Below, piece by piece: positions 8,603-18,201 of a stretch of 64,000 nucleotides of DNA. The stretch spans positions 1 through 64,000 of the forward strand of contig NZ_JAMXHT010000008.1 in assembly GCF_023955655.1 (NCBI RefSeq), written 5' to 3'. Each line of letters starts with the position of its first letter. Position 1 is the first letter of the stretch. The position numbers were made by a program, and so were the translations under genes. The notes below the pieces were generated by a model. The model did no database searches. It saw only the letters and a program-made list of their open reading frames with translations, and was not told the origin of the DNA. This DNA is from Ralstonia soli (GTDB taxonomy: Bacteria; Pseudomonadota; Gammaproteobacteria; Burkholderiales; Burkholderiaceae).

Positions 8603-9895
8603 ATGGGGCCGACGCCCGCCACGATCCTCACGGCGCACATGCTTCCACAGTCCTCCACGCCTCCGCTGCCCGACCTGGTTGAATCGGCCGAACGCCCTGC
8701 CGCCCCCGAGGCCGCCCTGGCGTCCCTCAGCCGCTACTACGACGACGTCCTGCTGCCCATGTGGCTCGGCCCGGGCTGGAACGCGCAGGCCGGCCTTTGC
8801 TACGAGGCGCTCGTCGTCGAGAACGACACGCTGGTGCCCGCATCGACCGCGCGCTACCGCGCCATGGCGTGTGCGCGGCAGCTGTATATCTTCGCCCGCG
8901 CCACGCAGCTCTCCGCCTGCCACCGCGACCTTTGCGGTGAACGCGCGGCCGCGCTGTGCCATGCGCTGGACACGCGCTTTCGCGACACGATCCACGGCGG
9001 TTGGGTGTTTGCGATCGATAGTGCGATGGCGCCGCAGGACACCACCAAGGATTTGTACACGCACGCCTTCGTGCTGTTTGCGGCCGCACACTGGCTGGCT
9101 GTCAGCGATGACCCGCGTGCGGCCGCGCTGATGCACGACGCGCACGACGTGATCGCGCACCGCTTTGCCCGCGCAGCCGGCGGGGCGCATGCGGCGCCGC
9201 TGCCGGTGGCCGCCATGGACGGCCCGTTCGGCACCGCACTGGCCGGTGTCGCGCAGAACCCGGTGATGCACCTGACCGAGGCCTACCTGGCCGCCGCCGC
9301 GCTGGACGAACCGCCCGCCTGGGCCGAAACCGGCGTGCGTACGCTGGCCGAAGGCATCCTGGCGCGCTTCATCGACACGCGCACCGGCAGCATCACCGAA
9401 TTGCCAATCGATGAAGGCAGCGCCGACAACCGCATCGAGCCCGGTCACCAGTTCGAATGGTTCTACCTCGTGCGTGCGCACGCCGATGTGTTCTCGCGCT
9501 CGGAAGCCGGCCGCCAGTTGGCCGAAACCCTCGCCCGCGCGGTGGATGCCGCCTGCGCCGCCGGCGTGGACGCCGACACCCAGGGCGTCTGCCTGTCGCT
9601 CAACCTGGACGGCACCATGCGCGACCCCAGCCAGCGCATCTGGGCCCAGACCGAATACGGCCGCGCGCTCGCCCTGTGCGCGCAAACGCATGGCGCCATG
9701 CTCGCGCGCATGCTGCCCGCGTGGGCCGCGCGCTTCCTGCACGCGCAGGGCTGGAACGAGGTGATCGACGCGTCCGGCGCCCGTCTGCGCGCCGACATGC
9801 CGTCCAGCACGCCGTACCACATCACCACTTTTTACGAGGCGGCCCGCAGTTCACTGACCGGCTCGCACGCACGTTGTACCCAAGCTGTTGAGTGA
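8603..9895 (+). CDS. AGE-family epimerase/isomerase
   Basis: The protein (430 residues from this start) belongs to the N-acylglucosamine 2-epimerase superfamily, which folds as an (alpha/alpha)6 barrel and interconverts sugars, for example mannose and fructose or mannose-6-phosphate and fructose-6-phosphate. Visible signatures are [45 protein letters not shown] with the usual active-site histidine, [12 protein letters not shown], and [14 protein letters not shown]. The exact substrate cannot be read. The start is uncertain: ATG codons at 8603 and 8639 are both possible and neither has a good ribosome-binding site. The stop lies 8 bp before the transporter gene start, so the two are very probably co-transcribed. 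Confidence 0.85.
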   Translation: MGPTPATILTAHMLPQSSTPPLPDLVESAERPAAPEAALASLSRYYDDVLLPMWLGPGWNAQAGLCYEALVVENDTLVPASTARYRAMACARQLYIFARATQLSACHRDLCGERAAALCHALDTRFRDTIHGGWVFAIDSAMAPQDTTKDLYTHAFVLFAAAHWLAVSDDPRAAALMHDAHDVIAHRFARAAGGAHAAPLPVAAMDGPFGTALAGVAQNPVMHLTEAYLAAAALDEPPAWAETGVRTLAEGILARFIDTRTGSITELPIDEGSADNRIEPGHQFEWFYLVRAHADVFSRSEAGRQLAETLARAVDAACAAGVDADTQGVCLSLNLDGTMRDPSQRIWAQTEYGRALALCAQTHGAMLARMLPAWAARFLHAQGWNEVIDASGARLRADMPSSTPYHITTFYEAARSSLTGSHARCTQAVE

Positions 9896-9903
9896 GACCC
9901 ATC

Positions 9904-11205
9904 ATGCATAACCACAACCCCAACGAATCCAAGGCCCGCGCCATCTTCCGGGTGGTCAGCGGAAACTTCCTGGAGATGTACGACTTCATGGTCTACGGCT
10001 ACTACGCCAAGGCCATTGCCGACACCTTCTTCCCAGCCGGCAACGAGTTCCTCTCGCTGATGCTGTCGCTGGTGACCTTTGGTGCCGGCTTCCTGATGCG
10101 GCCGCTGGGCGCGATCTTCCTGGGTGCGTACATCGACCGCCACGGCCGCCGCGCGGGCCTGATCCTCACGCTGGCGCTGATGGCGTGCGGCACGCTGCTG
10201 ATCGCGGCGGTGCCCGGCTACGCCACCATCGGCCTGGCCGCGCCGCTGCTGGTGCTGATCGGGCGCCTGCTGCAAGGCTTCTCGGCCGGCGTGGAGCTGG
10301 GCGGTGTGTCGGTCTATCTGGCGGAAATCGCCACGCCGGGCCGCAAGGGCTTTTTCGTGAGTTGGCAGTCGGGCAGCCAGCAGGTGGCGGTGATGTTTGC
10401 CGCGCTGCTGGGCGTGCTGCTCTCGTTGGCGCTGCCGCCCGCCGAGATCAGCGCCTGGGGCTGGCGTATCCCGTTCGTGGTCGGCTGCCTGATCGTGCCG
10501 TTCCTGTTCATCATCCGCCGCTCGCTGCGTGAGACGGAGGAGTTCGAAAAGCGCAAGCACCGCCCCGACATGGCCGAGGTGTTCCGCTCGATGGTCGAGA
10601 ACTGGCGCCTGGTAGGCGCGGGCACGCTGCTGGTGGTGATGACCACGGTGTCGTTCTACCTCATCACCGCCTACACGCCGACGTTCGGCAAGAGCGTGCT
10701 GCACCTCTCCGACATGGACAGCCTGATCGTCACGCTGTGCGTGGGCGCCTCCAACCTATTCTGGCTGCCGGTGATGGGCGCGGTGTCCGACCGCGTGGGG
10801 CGCCGTCCGCTGTTGATCCTCTTTACCGTGCTGATGTTGCTGACCGCGTATCCGGCCATGGTGTGGCTGGTGAACGAGCCGTCGTTCGCGCGCATGCTGA
10901 CCGTGCTGCTGTGGCTGTCGTTCCTGTACGGCAGCTACAACGGCGCGATGGTCGTCACGCTCACCGAAATCATGCCGCCTGCCGTGCGCACGACCGGTTT
11001 CTCGCTGGCGTATAGCCTGGCCACGGCCATCTTCGGCGGCTTCACCCCCGCGATTGCCACGTGGCTGATTCATTCCACGGGCAACAAGGCGATGCCGGGC
11101 GTGTGGGTGTCGTTTGCCGCGCTGTGCGGGCTGATCGCCACCCTGGCGATCGTCAAGCCGGCGGGCAAGCACGTACACGGCACGGGCACGGCAACGGCCG
11201 CCTGA
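9904..11205 (+). CDS. MHS-family citrate/tricarballylate:H+ symporter (CitA/TcuC-like)
   Basis: This 433-residue major facilitator protein closely resembles plasmid CitA and TcuC, proton symporters for citrate and tricarballylate. Recognisable stretches are [40 protein letters not shown] with the MHS motif [44 protein letters not shown] and [20 protein letters not shown]. About twelve membrane helices are expected. The ATG at 9904 has GTGAG seven bases upstream; a GTG at 9892 that overlaps the previous stop is less likely. It lies between the epimerase and GNAT genes in one tight unit. I leave the symbol blank because citrate and tricarballylate transport cannot be told apart by eye. Confidence 0.88.
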   Translation: MHNHNPNESKARAIFRVVSGNFLEMYDFMVYGYYAKAIADTFFPAGNEFLSLMLSLVTFGAGFLMRPLGAIFLGAYIDRHGRRAGLILTLALMACGTLLIAAVPGYATIGLAAPLLVLIGRLLQGFSAGVELGGVSVYLAEIATPGRKGFFVSWQSGSQQVAVMFAALLGVLLSLALPPAEISAWGWRIPFVVGCLIVPFLFIIRRSLRETEEFEKRKHRPDMAEVFRSMVENWRLVGAGTLLVVMTTVSFYLITAYTPTFGKSVLHLSDMDSLIVTLCVGASNLFWLPVMGAVSDRVGRRPLLILFTVLMLLTAYPAMVWLVNEPSFARMLTVLLWLSFLYGSYNGAMVVTLTEIMPPAVRTTGFSLAYSLATAIFGGFTPAIATWLIHSTGNKAMPGVWVSFAALCGLIATLAIVKPAGKHVHGTGTATAA

Positions 11206-11211
11206 TCGGCG

Positions 11212-12012
11212 ATGCGCACCCCGGGCGGCCTGATCGATATCGTCGACATCGCCACCATCGAGCACTGCGGCTTTGCCGCGCTGCCGCCCGAACACAGCAT
11301 CGAAGACGGCCCCTGGGTGCTGCGCATGGCGGGGGGCCTGGCCAAACGGGCCAACTCCGCCAACCCGCGCGCACCGGGCGCGCCACTGGATGCGGATCGC
11401 CTGCACCGCATCGAACGCTTTTACCGCCACACGGGCCTGGTCCCCATCGCGCCCATCGTGCGCATCACACCGCTGGCCTCGCCCGAGGCCGATGCCCTGC
11501 TCGCGGCGCGCGGCTACCGCATCACCGACCGCAGCCTTGTCATGACAGCGCAGCTGGCCCCATCACCGCCGGCCACGCCGCCCCACGGCATCACCCTCCG
11601 TATCGATACGACGATTCCTGACGCATGGCACGACACCTTCGCGCTATTCGACGGGCTGGATGCACACGGACGCACCACGCGCCGCGCCATGCTCGACGCA
11701 CTCGACCGCCCGCACGCGGCGATCACGCTGCGTGACACGGACGGTGCCACCCTCGGTATCGGCCTGGCCGTGGCGGACGGCGCGTATGTCGGTCTATTTG
11801 ATGTGCGCGTCGCCAGCGCCGCCCGCGGCCGCGGGCTCGGACGCGCCGTGACCGACGCGATGCTCGGCTGGGCACGTACCCGGGCCACGGTGGATACGCC
11901 GGTCACCGCGTATCTGCAGGTCAACATCGACAACGCGCCCGCGCTGAGCCTGTACCGTTCGCTCGGCTTTGCCGACGCCTACGCGTACCACTACCGCGTC
12001 GGTCCGGCCTGA
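11212..12012 (+). CDS. GNAT-family N-acetyltransferase
   Basis: A 266-residue protein with a C-terminal GNAT fold. The acetyl-CoA loop appears as VGLFDVRVASAARGRGLGRAV around residues 185-205, and the later strand-helix NIDNAPALSLYRSLGFADAY is typical. The N-terminal 120 residues are more divergent and may bind the acceptor, which is unknown. It starts 6 bp after the citrate symporter stop, so it is probably the third gene of that operon. Many GNATs in such positions remain uncharacterised. Confidence 0.85.
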   Translation: MRTPGGLIDIVDIATIEHCGFAALPPEHSIEDGPWVLRMAGGLAKRANSANPRAPGAPLDADRLHRIERFYRHTGLVPIAPIVRITPLASPEADALLAARGYRITDRSLVMTAQLAPSPPATPPHGITLRIDTTIPDAWHDTFALFDGLDAHGRTTRRAMLDALDRPHAAITLRDTDGATLGIGLAVADGAYVGLFDVRVASAARGRGLGRAVTDAMLGWARTRATVDTPVTAYLQVNIDNAPALSLYRSLGFADAYAYHYRVGPA

Positions 12013-12132
12013 GCACTCCGGCCTGGAGCGTGGCAGTCCACCACTCGGGCTCGAGCCCGGACACGCAACTCGCTTCGACAAGCCCGGCCGGCGGATTTAC
12101 ACTCATCTGCTCCGTTCTGTCGCAAAACCGCC

Positions 12133-12936
12133 ATGCCCCAGCGCCTCCTGCCCACGGATGTCGAAGGCCGCACGCCGCCCTCCGTGGCGCATCCGGTGCG
12201 GCTCTACACGCGTCAGATGGACGCCAACACGCGCTTTCCGCGCCACACGCATCCATGGGCGCAGGTGGCGTACAGCCATAACAGCGTGCTGCGCGTGCAG
12301 GCCGGCGACACGGCCTGGGTGGTGCCGCCCTCGCGCGCGATCTGGATTCCGCCAGGCATCGAGCACGAGGTGTGGGTGGTGGAGGCCGCGTTCCTGCGCA
12401 CGCTGTATGCCGATCCCTCCGTGGTAACGGGCACGCTCGCGCAGTGCCGGGTGATGGAGGTGTCGCCGCTGCTGCGCGAGCTGATTGCCGCCATGGACGT
12501 GCAACAGCCGCTGCCGCCCGCGCGCGAGCAGGCGCTGGCCGCGCTCATCCTCGATGAGCTGCGCCGCAGTGCCCCGCTGCCGCTGGATTTGCCGATGCCT
12601 GCCGACAAGCGCCTGCGTGCCCTGTGCGAACGCGTAATGGCCGACCCCGGCACGCCGCTCACCTTCGACACCCTCGCCCGCGAGGTAGGCGCCAGCGCCC
12701 GCACCCTGGCGCGGCGCTTTCGCGACGAGCTGGGCGTGAGCTTCTCGCAATGGCGCCAGCAGGCGGTGCTGGCCAGCGCCATTCCGATGATGTCGCAGGG
12801 CATGCCGCTCTCACGCGTGGCGCAGGCGCTGGGCTACAACAGCCAGAGCGCGTTTTCGGCGATGTTCCGCCGGGCGTTCGGCAGCAGCCCGAGTGCGTTC
12901 CTGCATCGGCCGGGCAGCGACGCCGACATGGCCTAG
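12133..12936 (+). CDS. AraC-family transcriptional regulator
   Basis: A 267-residue regulator with an N-terminal cupin-like sensor (RHTHPWAQVAYS, then VVPPSRAIWIPPGIEHEV around residues 60-80) and a C-terminal pair of helix-turn-helix motifs. The first is LAREVGASARTLARRFRDE. The second is VAQALGYNSQSAFSAMFRRA, followed by GSSPSAF, the usual AraC ending. The family pattern suggests sensing of a small molecule and control of a nearby gene, but the target is unclear. The stop codon overlaps that of the convergent hydrolase gene. The upstream 120 bp hold no strong promoter match. Confidence 0.92.
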   Translation: MPQRLLPTDVEGRTPPSVAHPVRLYTRQMDANTRFPRHTHPWAQVAYSHNSVLRVQAGDTAWVVPPSRAIWIPPGIEHEVWVVEAAFLRTLYADPSVVTGTLAQCRVMEVSPLLRELIAAMDVQQPLPPAREQALAALILDELRRSAPLPLDLPMPADKRLRALCERVMADPGTPLTFDTLAREVGASARTLARRFRDELGVSFSQWRQQAVLASAIPMMSQGMPLSRVAQALGYNSQSAFSAMFRRAFGSSPSAFLHRPGSDADMA

Positions 12937-13859
12937 CGGGCCACGAGCGCATCCAGCCACGCCACGGTTTCGCGCCACCACGGCGCGCCCGACGATGCGC
13001 GGAAGAAGCCCATGTGGCCGACGCCCTTGTCGCCCAGCGCAGCACCGCCCACCTGGCGGCGCGTGACGCGCGTGGCGGGAAACCGCGCGACGAGCGCATC
13101 GACGGCATTGGCCGGTGCCATCGGATCATCGTCGAAACTCCAGGCGAGCAGCGGCACGGCAAGTCGTGCGTAACGCGAGGTATCGAGCCCGGTGCGCGGC
13201 GCGAACAGATAACCGCGCCGGCGGGCAAAGCGCGCCCAGTCGCCCAGGATGGCAGCGGGAATCGCCATCGGGCCCATCCCGACGGCGGTCAGCGGCAGCA
13301 TGCCACCGCGCGCTTGCGCCACGGCCATTGGAATCCGCACGCGCAGCAGCCACGCCAGCTTGGGGCGACTGAGCAGCCCGCGCCACGGCCACAGCCGCGC
13401 ATCGGCCAGCGACGCCGCCACGTGCACCAGCGCATCGGCGTGCACGATGTGCGGCGCGAGTCCTGCCAGCTGCCCGCCTGCGCTGTGGCCGAGCACCACC
13501 AACTGGCGGCCGCCACAGCCTTCGGGGACGAGCGTGTCGTGCACCCATTTCAGCACCGCGTCGATGTCCTGCCGGCCCCAGTCGGCAAAGCGCAGGGTGC
13601 CGGGACCACTGGCCAGCGCGCCCCCGATGCCGCGATAGTCGAACGTCACCACACGCCAACCGGCCAGGCACAGCGCGCGTGCGAACGCCGCGTAGAACTG
13701 GCGCGGCACGCCCAGCGCCGAGCAGATCACCACCGTGCCGTGCGCATCCAGGCCTGGGCTGGTAACCGTCACGGGGAGTGTCCAGCCGTCGGCGGTGCGG
13801 ACGTGGTCTTCTCGGGTGGGAAGGGCATCGGCGGGGTAGTCGATCGGTTCGCGCTGCAT
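12933..13859 (-). CDS. Alpha/beta-fold hydrolase
   Basis: A 308-residue alpha/beta hydrolase. The nucleophile elbow is VLGHSAGGQLAG. An oxyanion region appears near VVICSALGVPRQFYAAFARA. The late aspartate is in LLAWSFDDDPMAPANAVDAL and the catalytic histidine is in KGVGHMGFFRASSGAPWW. Proteins of this type are annotated as predicted hydrolases of unknown substrate. I chose the ATG at 13859 because GGAG lies five bases upstream and the frame above it is not conserved. It is divergent from the XRE regulator at 13972 with 112 bp between them, and convergent with the AraC gene. Confidence 0.87.
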   Translation of the reverse strand: MQREPIDYPADALPTREDHVRTADGWTLPVTVTSPGLDAHGTVVICSALGVPRQFYAAFARALCLAGWRVVTFDYRGIGGALASGPGTLRFADWGRQDIDAVLKWVHDTLVPEGCGGRQLVVLGHSAGGQLAGLAPHIVHADALVHVAASLADARLWPWRGLLSRPKLAWLLRVRIPMAVAQARGGMLPLTAVGMGPMAIPAAILGDWARFARRRGYLFAPRTGLDTSRYARLAVPLLAWSFDDDPMAPANAVDALVARFPATRVTRRQVGGAALGDKGVGHMGFFRASSGAPWWRETVAWLDALVAR

Positions 13860-13919
13860 GGGGACTCCGCTCAGGGTGTCGGGATGCCTGCAGTATTGGC
13901 GGCGGCGCGCACGGTCACA

Positions 13920-13936
13920 ATTACGCGACAGGTAAT
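13920..13936. promoter_or_regulatory. Short inverted repeat between hydrolase and XRE regulator genes
   Basis: ATTAC at 13920-13924 and GTAAT at 13932-13936 form an inverted repeat in the 112-bp divergent spacer. It is a candidate operator for the XRE regulator. Support is weak because the arms are short. Confidence 0.3.
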
Positions 13937-13971
13937 CGCGGCAGCTACCCGACTCTGCTTCAATAGGTGAC

Positions 13972-14925
13972 ATGAAACCTGCCCAGCCTGCCTCGCCCGC
14001 CGCCAACACGCTCATGCTGGATAACGCCCCTACCGCCGATACCGCCCAGGTGGCGACCGAGCCGCCCGACGCAGCGCTCTCGCGCTTTCCGCAGCTGCTG
14101 CGCTTCTGGCGCACCCGGCGCGGCTACAGCCAGCTCGCCCTGGCGCTGGCGGCGGGGGTGTCGCAGCGGCACGTGAGTTTTCTGGAATCGGCACGTGCAG
14201 CGCCCAGCCGCCACATGATCCTGCAGCTCGCCGACGAGCTGAACGTGCCGCTGCGCCATCGCAACCAGATGCTGCTGGCCGCCGGCTTTGCACCCGCGTA
14301 TGCCGAGCAGGGCCTGAGCACGCCCGCCGACGAGGCATCACCCATGATGCAGGCGGTGCGCCATGCGGTGAAACTGATCCTCGACAAGCAGGCGCCGTAT
14401 CCGGCCATCGTGCTCGACCGCTTCTGGCACTTGCTCGACGCCAATGCCGCCCACCGCCGCCTGATGCGCTGGGCCATCGGGGACGACCGGGCCGAAGGCG
14501 GAACCGGGCACACCACGGGCGCCGTCAACATGATGCGGCTCGTGTTCGACCCGACCGCCCTGTGGCCCGCCATCGTCAACCGCGAAGCCGTGGGCCGCTA
14601 TCTCGCCCGGCGCGTGCGGCAGGAACTGGCCCTGCACGCCATCGACCCCGCCACGCAGCGGCTGTTGGCCGATATCCGCGCGCTGCAACCCGCGGTGTTC
14701 GAGGCGTCGGATGCACCGGCGCCCTCCTCACCCCTTCAGGACGCTGCCGATCCGCCGCCCTTCCTGCCCATCACGCTGCAGCGCGATGGGGTGACAGTCT
14801 CCCTGTTCTCCACGCTCACCACATTGGGCACGCCGCGCGATGCGGGGCTGCAGGAAATGCGCATCGAGTGCTTTTATCCGGCGGATGAGGCGTCACGCCG
14901 GGCGCTGGAGCGGATCACGTTGTAA
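13972..14925 (+). CDS. XRE-family regulator with MmyB-like ligand-binding domain
   Basis: A 317-residue regulator. The N-terminal helix-turn-helix covers about residues 40-90, with RTRRGYSQLALALAAGVSQ and RHVSFLESARAAPSRHMILQ. The rest matches the MmyB-like ligand-binding domain, a PAS-like fold often linked to fatty-acid or methylenomycin-type ligands, with PYPAIVLDRFWHLLDANAAH and DPTALWPAIVNREAVGRYLA. Proteins of this family usually control a divergent oxidoreductase or hydrolase gene, so the adjacent alpha/beta hydrolase is the obvious candidate target. That link is inferred from position. Confidence 0.9.
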   Translation: MKPAQPASPAANTLMLDNAPTADTAQVATEPPDAALSRFPQLLRFWRTRRGYSQLALALAAGVSQRHVSFLESARAAPSRHMILQLADELNVPLRHRNQMLLAAGFAPAYAEQGLSTPADEASPMMQAVRHAVKLILDKQAPYPAIVLDRFWHLLDANAAHRRLMRWAIGDDRAEGGTGHTTGAVNMMRLVFDPTALWPAIVNREAVGRYLARRVRQELALHAIDPATQRLLADIRALQPAVFEASDAPAPSSPLQDAADPPPFLPITLQRDGVTVSLFSTLTTLGTPRDAGLQEMRIECFYPADEASRRALERITL

Positions 14926-14937
14926 GCGTACGCGCAT

Positions 14938-14965
14938 TGCAACGAGAATCATTCTCATTTATATT
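14938..14965 (+). promoter_or_regulatory. Sigma70-like promoter overlapped by a Fur box
   Basis: TTGCAA at 14938-14943 and TATATT at 14960-14965 are 16 bp apart. Inside the spacer lies GAGAATCATTCTC (14944-14956), a perfect 6-1-6 palindrome that matches the core of the Fur box. Iron-loaded Fur bound here would block RNA polymerase, giving iron-repressed expression of the PepSY gene. Confidence 0.8.
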
Positions 14966-15015
14966 GACCGGTCGATTTGTCATCCGCTGGCGGCCGCCAC
15001 GCCGCCTTGTGCTTC

Positions 15016-15762
15016 ATGAACGACCTGTCGCATCCTTCGCTGTCCGCCCCGTCGGCAGCCCCCGCGCATCCGGCAAAAACGAAAGCCAAAGCCGAACACC
15101 CGGCCAACCACCGCGCCACCGCCGTGCGCTGGCTGCGCAAAACGCATGGCTGGTTCGGGCTGTGGGGTGCGGTGCTGGGCTTGATCTTTGGCGTATCGGG
15201 CATCTGGCTGAACCACCGCGCGGTCATGAAGCTGCCGGTGGCGCAGCAGAAGACCACCACACGCATCGCGCTGGCCGACCCTTTGCCGGCCACACCAGAG
15301 GCGATGAGTGCGTATCTGCAGCAGACCCTGCAACTGCAAGAGCCGCCCAACCGCATCCGCGTCGAACGCGCCAAGCCCGTGCCCTGGACGGAACCCGCCG
15401 ACACCGCGCAGGGTGAACACGAGCACCGCGCCGCCAAGCCGCTCATGCAGCCCGCGCAGTGGAGCTTCAGCTTTGGCAACGCCGGCAAACAGATGCAGAT
15501 TGAGTACTGGGTCGGCAACCATTCCGCCGAAGTGCGGCAGACCGACAACGGTATTGTCGCCACGCTGAACAACCTGCACAAAGGCACCGGCATGACGGTG
15601 CCCTGGATTCTGCTGGTGGATACGCTGGCCGGGTGCCTGATCCTGCTGTCGCTCTCGGGCCTGGCGTTGTGGGTCATGACCACCAAGCGCCGCACGGTGG
15701 GCTGGACGATCTTCGGACTGGGCAGCGCGCTGGCGATCGGCTTGGCGATCTCTCGGCTCTGA
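15016..15762 (+). CDS. PepSY-associated membrane protein, iron-regulated
   Basis: A 248-residue inner-membrane protein of the PepSY/PiuB-like type. It has an N-terminal membrane helix after RKTHGWFGLWGAVLGLIFGV and two C-terminal helices after HKGTGMTVPWILLVDTLAGC. A periplasmic domain of about 130 residues lies between, with WSFSFGNAGKQMQIEYWVG. Relatives are often encoded with siderophore receptors or ferric reductases. Here no receptor is adjacent, but the Fur box directly upstream supports an iron role. The ATG at 15016 is preferred because the longer frame begins before any Shine-Dalgarno-like sequence. A strong terminator follows. Confidence 0.87.
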   Translation: MNDLSHPSLSAPSAAPAHPAKTKAKAEHPANHRATAVRWLRKTHGWFGLWGAVLGLIFGVSGIWLNHRAVMKLPVAQQKTTTRIALADPLPATPEAMSAYLQQTLQLQEPPNRIRVERAKPVPWTEPADTAQGEHEHRAAKPLMQPAQWSFSFGNAGKQMQIEYWVGNHSAEVRQTDNGIVATLNNLHKGTGMTVPWILLVDTLAGCLILLSLSGLALWVMTTKRRTVGWTIFGLGSALAIGLAISRL

Positions 15763-15780
15763 ACGCCGCATCCACGATCG

Positions 15781-15806
15781 AAGGCGCCCGCGTGGCGCCT
15801 TTTTTT
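15781..15806. terminator. Rho-independent terminator after the PepSY gene
   Basis: The stem AAGGCGCC/GGCGCCTT encloses a five-base loop and is followed by a run of T. It lies between convergent genes. Confidence 0.88.
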
Positions 15807-15828
15807 GTCCGCGAGCGCAGCGTGTCCG

Positions 15829-18102
15829 TTAAGCCGGCGTGGCGGGCGGCTCGCCAGATGCGGGCGGCACCTGTGTGGGCTCGAGGGTTTCGGTTTTGTC
15901 CCCGCCCGGCACCACTTGCGTCATCCAGTGCTCAAACGCCGGCGAAGTCCGCAGCACCGTGGCCGGCGTGGCCAGCGGCACGTGCGCCTTGTCGAACGCG
16001 TCCTTGAGCACGACGTTGAAAGCGCGCAGCACATCGGCCTGCTTCTGCGGGCGCGTCTTGAAGCGGCCCTTGACGATCATTGCGCCGCCATCAAAGCGGT
16101 CCAGCCCGAACACCTCTGTCCCGCCGAGCAGCGTGGCGGCAAAGCGCGGCTCGCCAGCAATCCGGTCGGCGGCGGTGCGCACCAGGTCGATGGCCTGCTG
16201 CGGATCGGCATCCATCGCCACGCGCACTTCGAAATCCGCAAACGAGTAGTCGCGCGAGAGGTTGCGCACCGTCTTGATCTGGCTGAACGGAATGGACAGC
16301 ACCGCGCCCGTGCCGTCGCGCAGGCGCACGGTGCGGATGGTCAGGTTGATGACGATGCCCGAGGCCACGCCCACATCCACCGTATCGCCCACGCTGATGG
16401 TGTCTTCCATCAGGATGAAGATGCCGGTGATCAGATCCTGCGCGAGCGACTGCGCACCAAAGCCCACCGCCAGGCCAACCACACCGGCGCCGGCCACCAG
16501 CGGCGTCACGTTCACGCCCAGGTTGGCCAGCACGCCGATGCCGGCCGTCACCACCAGCGTCACCTTCAGGCCGTTGCGCAGCAGCGGCAGGATGGTGCGC
16601 GCGCGCGTGCTGGGCTGCGCGCGCGCCGTGGCCGGCGACAGCGCCCGCAGGATCGCCGTATCAAGCAGGATCCACACGAGCCAGGTGGCGAACACGGTGC
16701 TGATCAGCCCCACCAGCGCGTCGGCGATGCGCTTGCCGTTGACCGAGCTGTGCGCCACCTCCACCAGCGTGTGCCCCCACACGCGCAGCACCAGCTCGAC
16801 GAAGACGATCCAGATGCCCAGCTGCACGAGCGCGGTGACGAACTGCTTGAGCCGCTCGACATACGGCGACGTGCGTGCCATCCGCAGGCGCAGGCGCCAG
16901 TTGGCGCGCGGCCGCACCACCGCCGTCAGGAAAAATGCCGCCACCAGCAGCAGCGAGGTCAGGACGGCACGGTGCGCGACGACGTCGACGCTGTCGGGCA
17001 TGGTCAGCGTGGCAAGCAAGGTCACGCCCGCCAGCAGCAGTACGGGCACCGGCCATAGCGTGGCGATCAGGCGGCGGATCTGGTTGCCGGCGTGCTCGCC
17101 CTGGCGCAGCTCCAGCGGCCGGTTGGCGATCAGCTGGCCAATCGGGCGACGCGCCCACAGCGCCCCCACCGCCAGCATCACCGACGAGATCACGTTGCAC
17201 ACCGTCGCCATCAGCAGACTCAGCGAGCCGCCCAGCACCAGCGCGACGCGCGGGTCGACAAACGCATCGCCGCAGGCGCCCAGGCTGGCCGTCACGAAGA
17301 TCGGCCACGTGCCGCGCTTGAGCAGGTATTCCACCGCCACGCGCCGGTGTGCGCTGCCGGCAAACAGCGAGAACAGCATCGCCACGCCGGCGGTGATGAT
17401 TGCGCCCCACACGATGGCGTAGGCCAGCACGAGCGCCAGCACGAAACCGGGCGTGGCGTCCTGCCCCAGCCGCATCAGCACGGCAAACGAGATGGCCCAC
17501 GGGCCGATCTTGCGCAGCGCATCGATGAACAACGCGCGCGTGGTCGGATGCGGCCCCAGGCCCACCTTGAGGCCAAACACGCGGCGGATCAGCCAACCGA
17601 GGCCCAGCAGCCCACCGGCAAGCGCGGCCCAGATGCCGACCGTTGCCGCAAAATCGCCGAACAGCCGATCGCGCGTGCCGGGTGCGGCAAGCAGGCTGGC
17701 ATTGCCGGCTGCCGCTTCGATGCGGCGCAGCCAGTAGCGCGGCGCGCCCGCTTCCACATCGGCCTGCAGCGAGCCGTTCTCGATGAGCGAAGCCACCGCC
17801 CCCAGCAGGCCCGGCGCCTGTTCGGCCTGCACCTTCTGCTGCGCGCTCACACCATCGCGCAACTGCTTCAGCTCATTGACGAGGGCGGCGCGCTGCTGGT
17901 CGTTGTCGAGCAGCGTGATGACGGTGTCGAGCGACTGGCGCGTCTGCGCGGGGGTTGCGGCCGGCGTCGATGCCGCCGCGGTCGATGAGGACAGCCCGGT
18001 CAGTTTGGCAAACGATACGGGAGCGGCATGCGCAATACCTGCCATCAGCAGGAAGAGCACTACCGACCATCGACGCATCCAGAAGGAGGAAAGAATACGC
18101 AT
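15829..18102 (-). CDS. MscS-family mechanosensitive ion channel
   Basis: A large (757-residue) MscS-type channel that should open under membrane tension to release solutes. A signal peptide (VVLFLLMAGIAHAA) precedes a periplasmic region with coiled-coil potential (residues about 40-120), then roughly ten membrane segments. The conserved pore helix and beta domain are clear: VAGAGVVGLAVGFGAQSLAQ, then FILMEDTISVGDTVDVG, and RLRDGTGAVLSIPFSQIK. The C-terminal domain ends in a Pro/Glu/Thr-rich tail. The start is uncertain; I chose the ATG at 18102, while ATG 18078 and GTG 18135 are possible. It stands alone between convergent PepSY and the MFS gene. Confidence 0.9.
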   Translation of the reverse strand: MRILSSFWMRRWSVVLFLLMAGIAHAAPVSFAKLTGLSSSTAAASTPAATPAQTRQSLDTVITLLDNDQQRAALVNELKQLRDGVSAQQKVQAEQAPGLLGAVASLIENGSLQADVEAGAPRYWLRRIEAAAGNASLLAAPGTRDRLFGDFAATVGIWAALAGGLLGLGWLIRRVFGLKVGLGPHPTTRALFIDALRKIGPWAISFAVLMRLGQDATPGFVLALVLAYAIVWGAIITAGVAMLFSLFAGSAHRRVAVEYLLKRGTWPIFVTASLGACGDAFVDPRVALVLGGSLSLLMATVCNVISSVMLAVGALWARRPIGQLIANRPLELRQGEHAGNQIRRLIATLWPVPVLLLAGVTLLATLTMPDSVDVVAHRAVLTSLLLVAAFFLTAVVRPRANWRLRLRMARTSPYVERLKQFVTALVQLGIWIVFVELVLRVWGHTLVEVAHSSVNGKRIADALVGLISTVFATWLVWILLDTAILRALSPATARAQPSTRARTILPLLRNGLKVTLVVTAGIGVLANLGVNVTPLVAGAGVVGLAVGFGAQSLAQDLITGIFILMEDTISVGDTVDVGVASGIVINLTIRTVRLRDGTGAVLSIPFSQIKTVRNLSRDYSFADFEVRVAMDADPQQAIDLVRTAADRIAGEPRFAATLLGGTEVFGLDRFDGGAMIVKGRFKTRPQKQADVLRAFNVVLKDAFDKAHVPLATPATVLRTSPAFEHWMTQVVPGGDKTETLEPTQVPPASGEPPATPA

Positions 18103-18201
18103 GACAGAAAAGGCAATCGTGCAGGCACCAATCACGGCACGATACGCGAATTCCTAACCGGGGCGAATGACCAGAGGGGCGCACGCCCGTAGCGCACAGC
18201 C

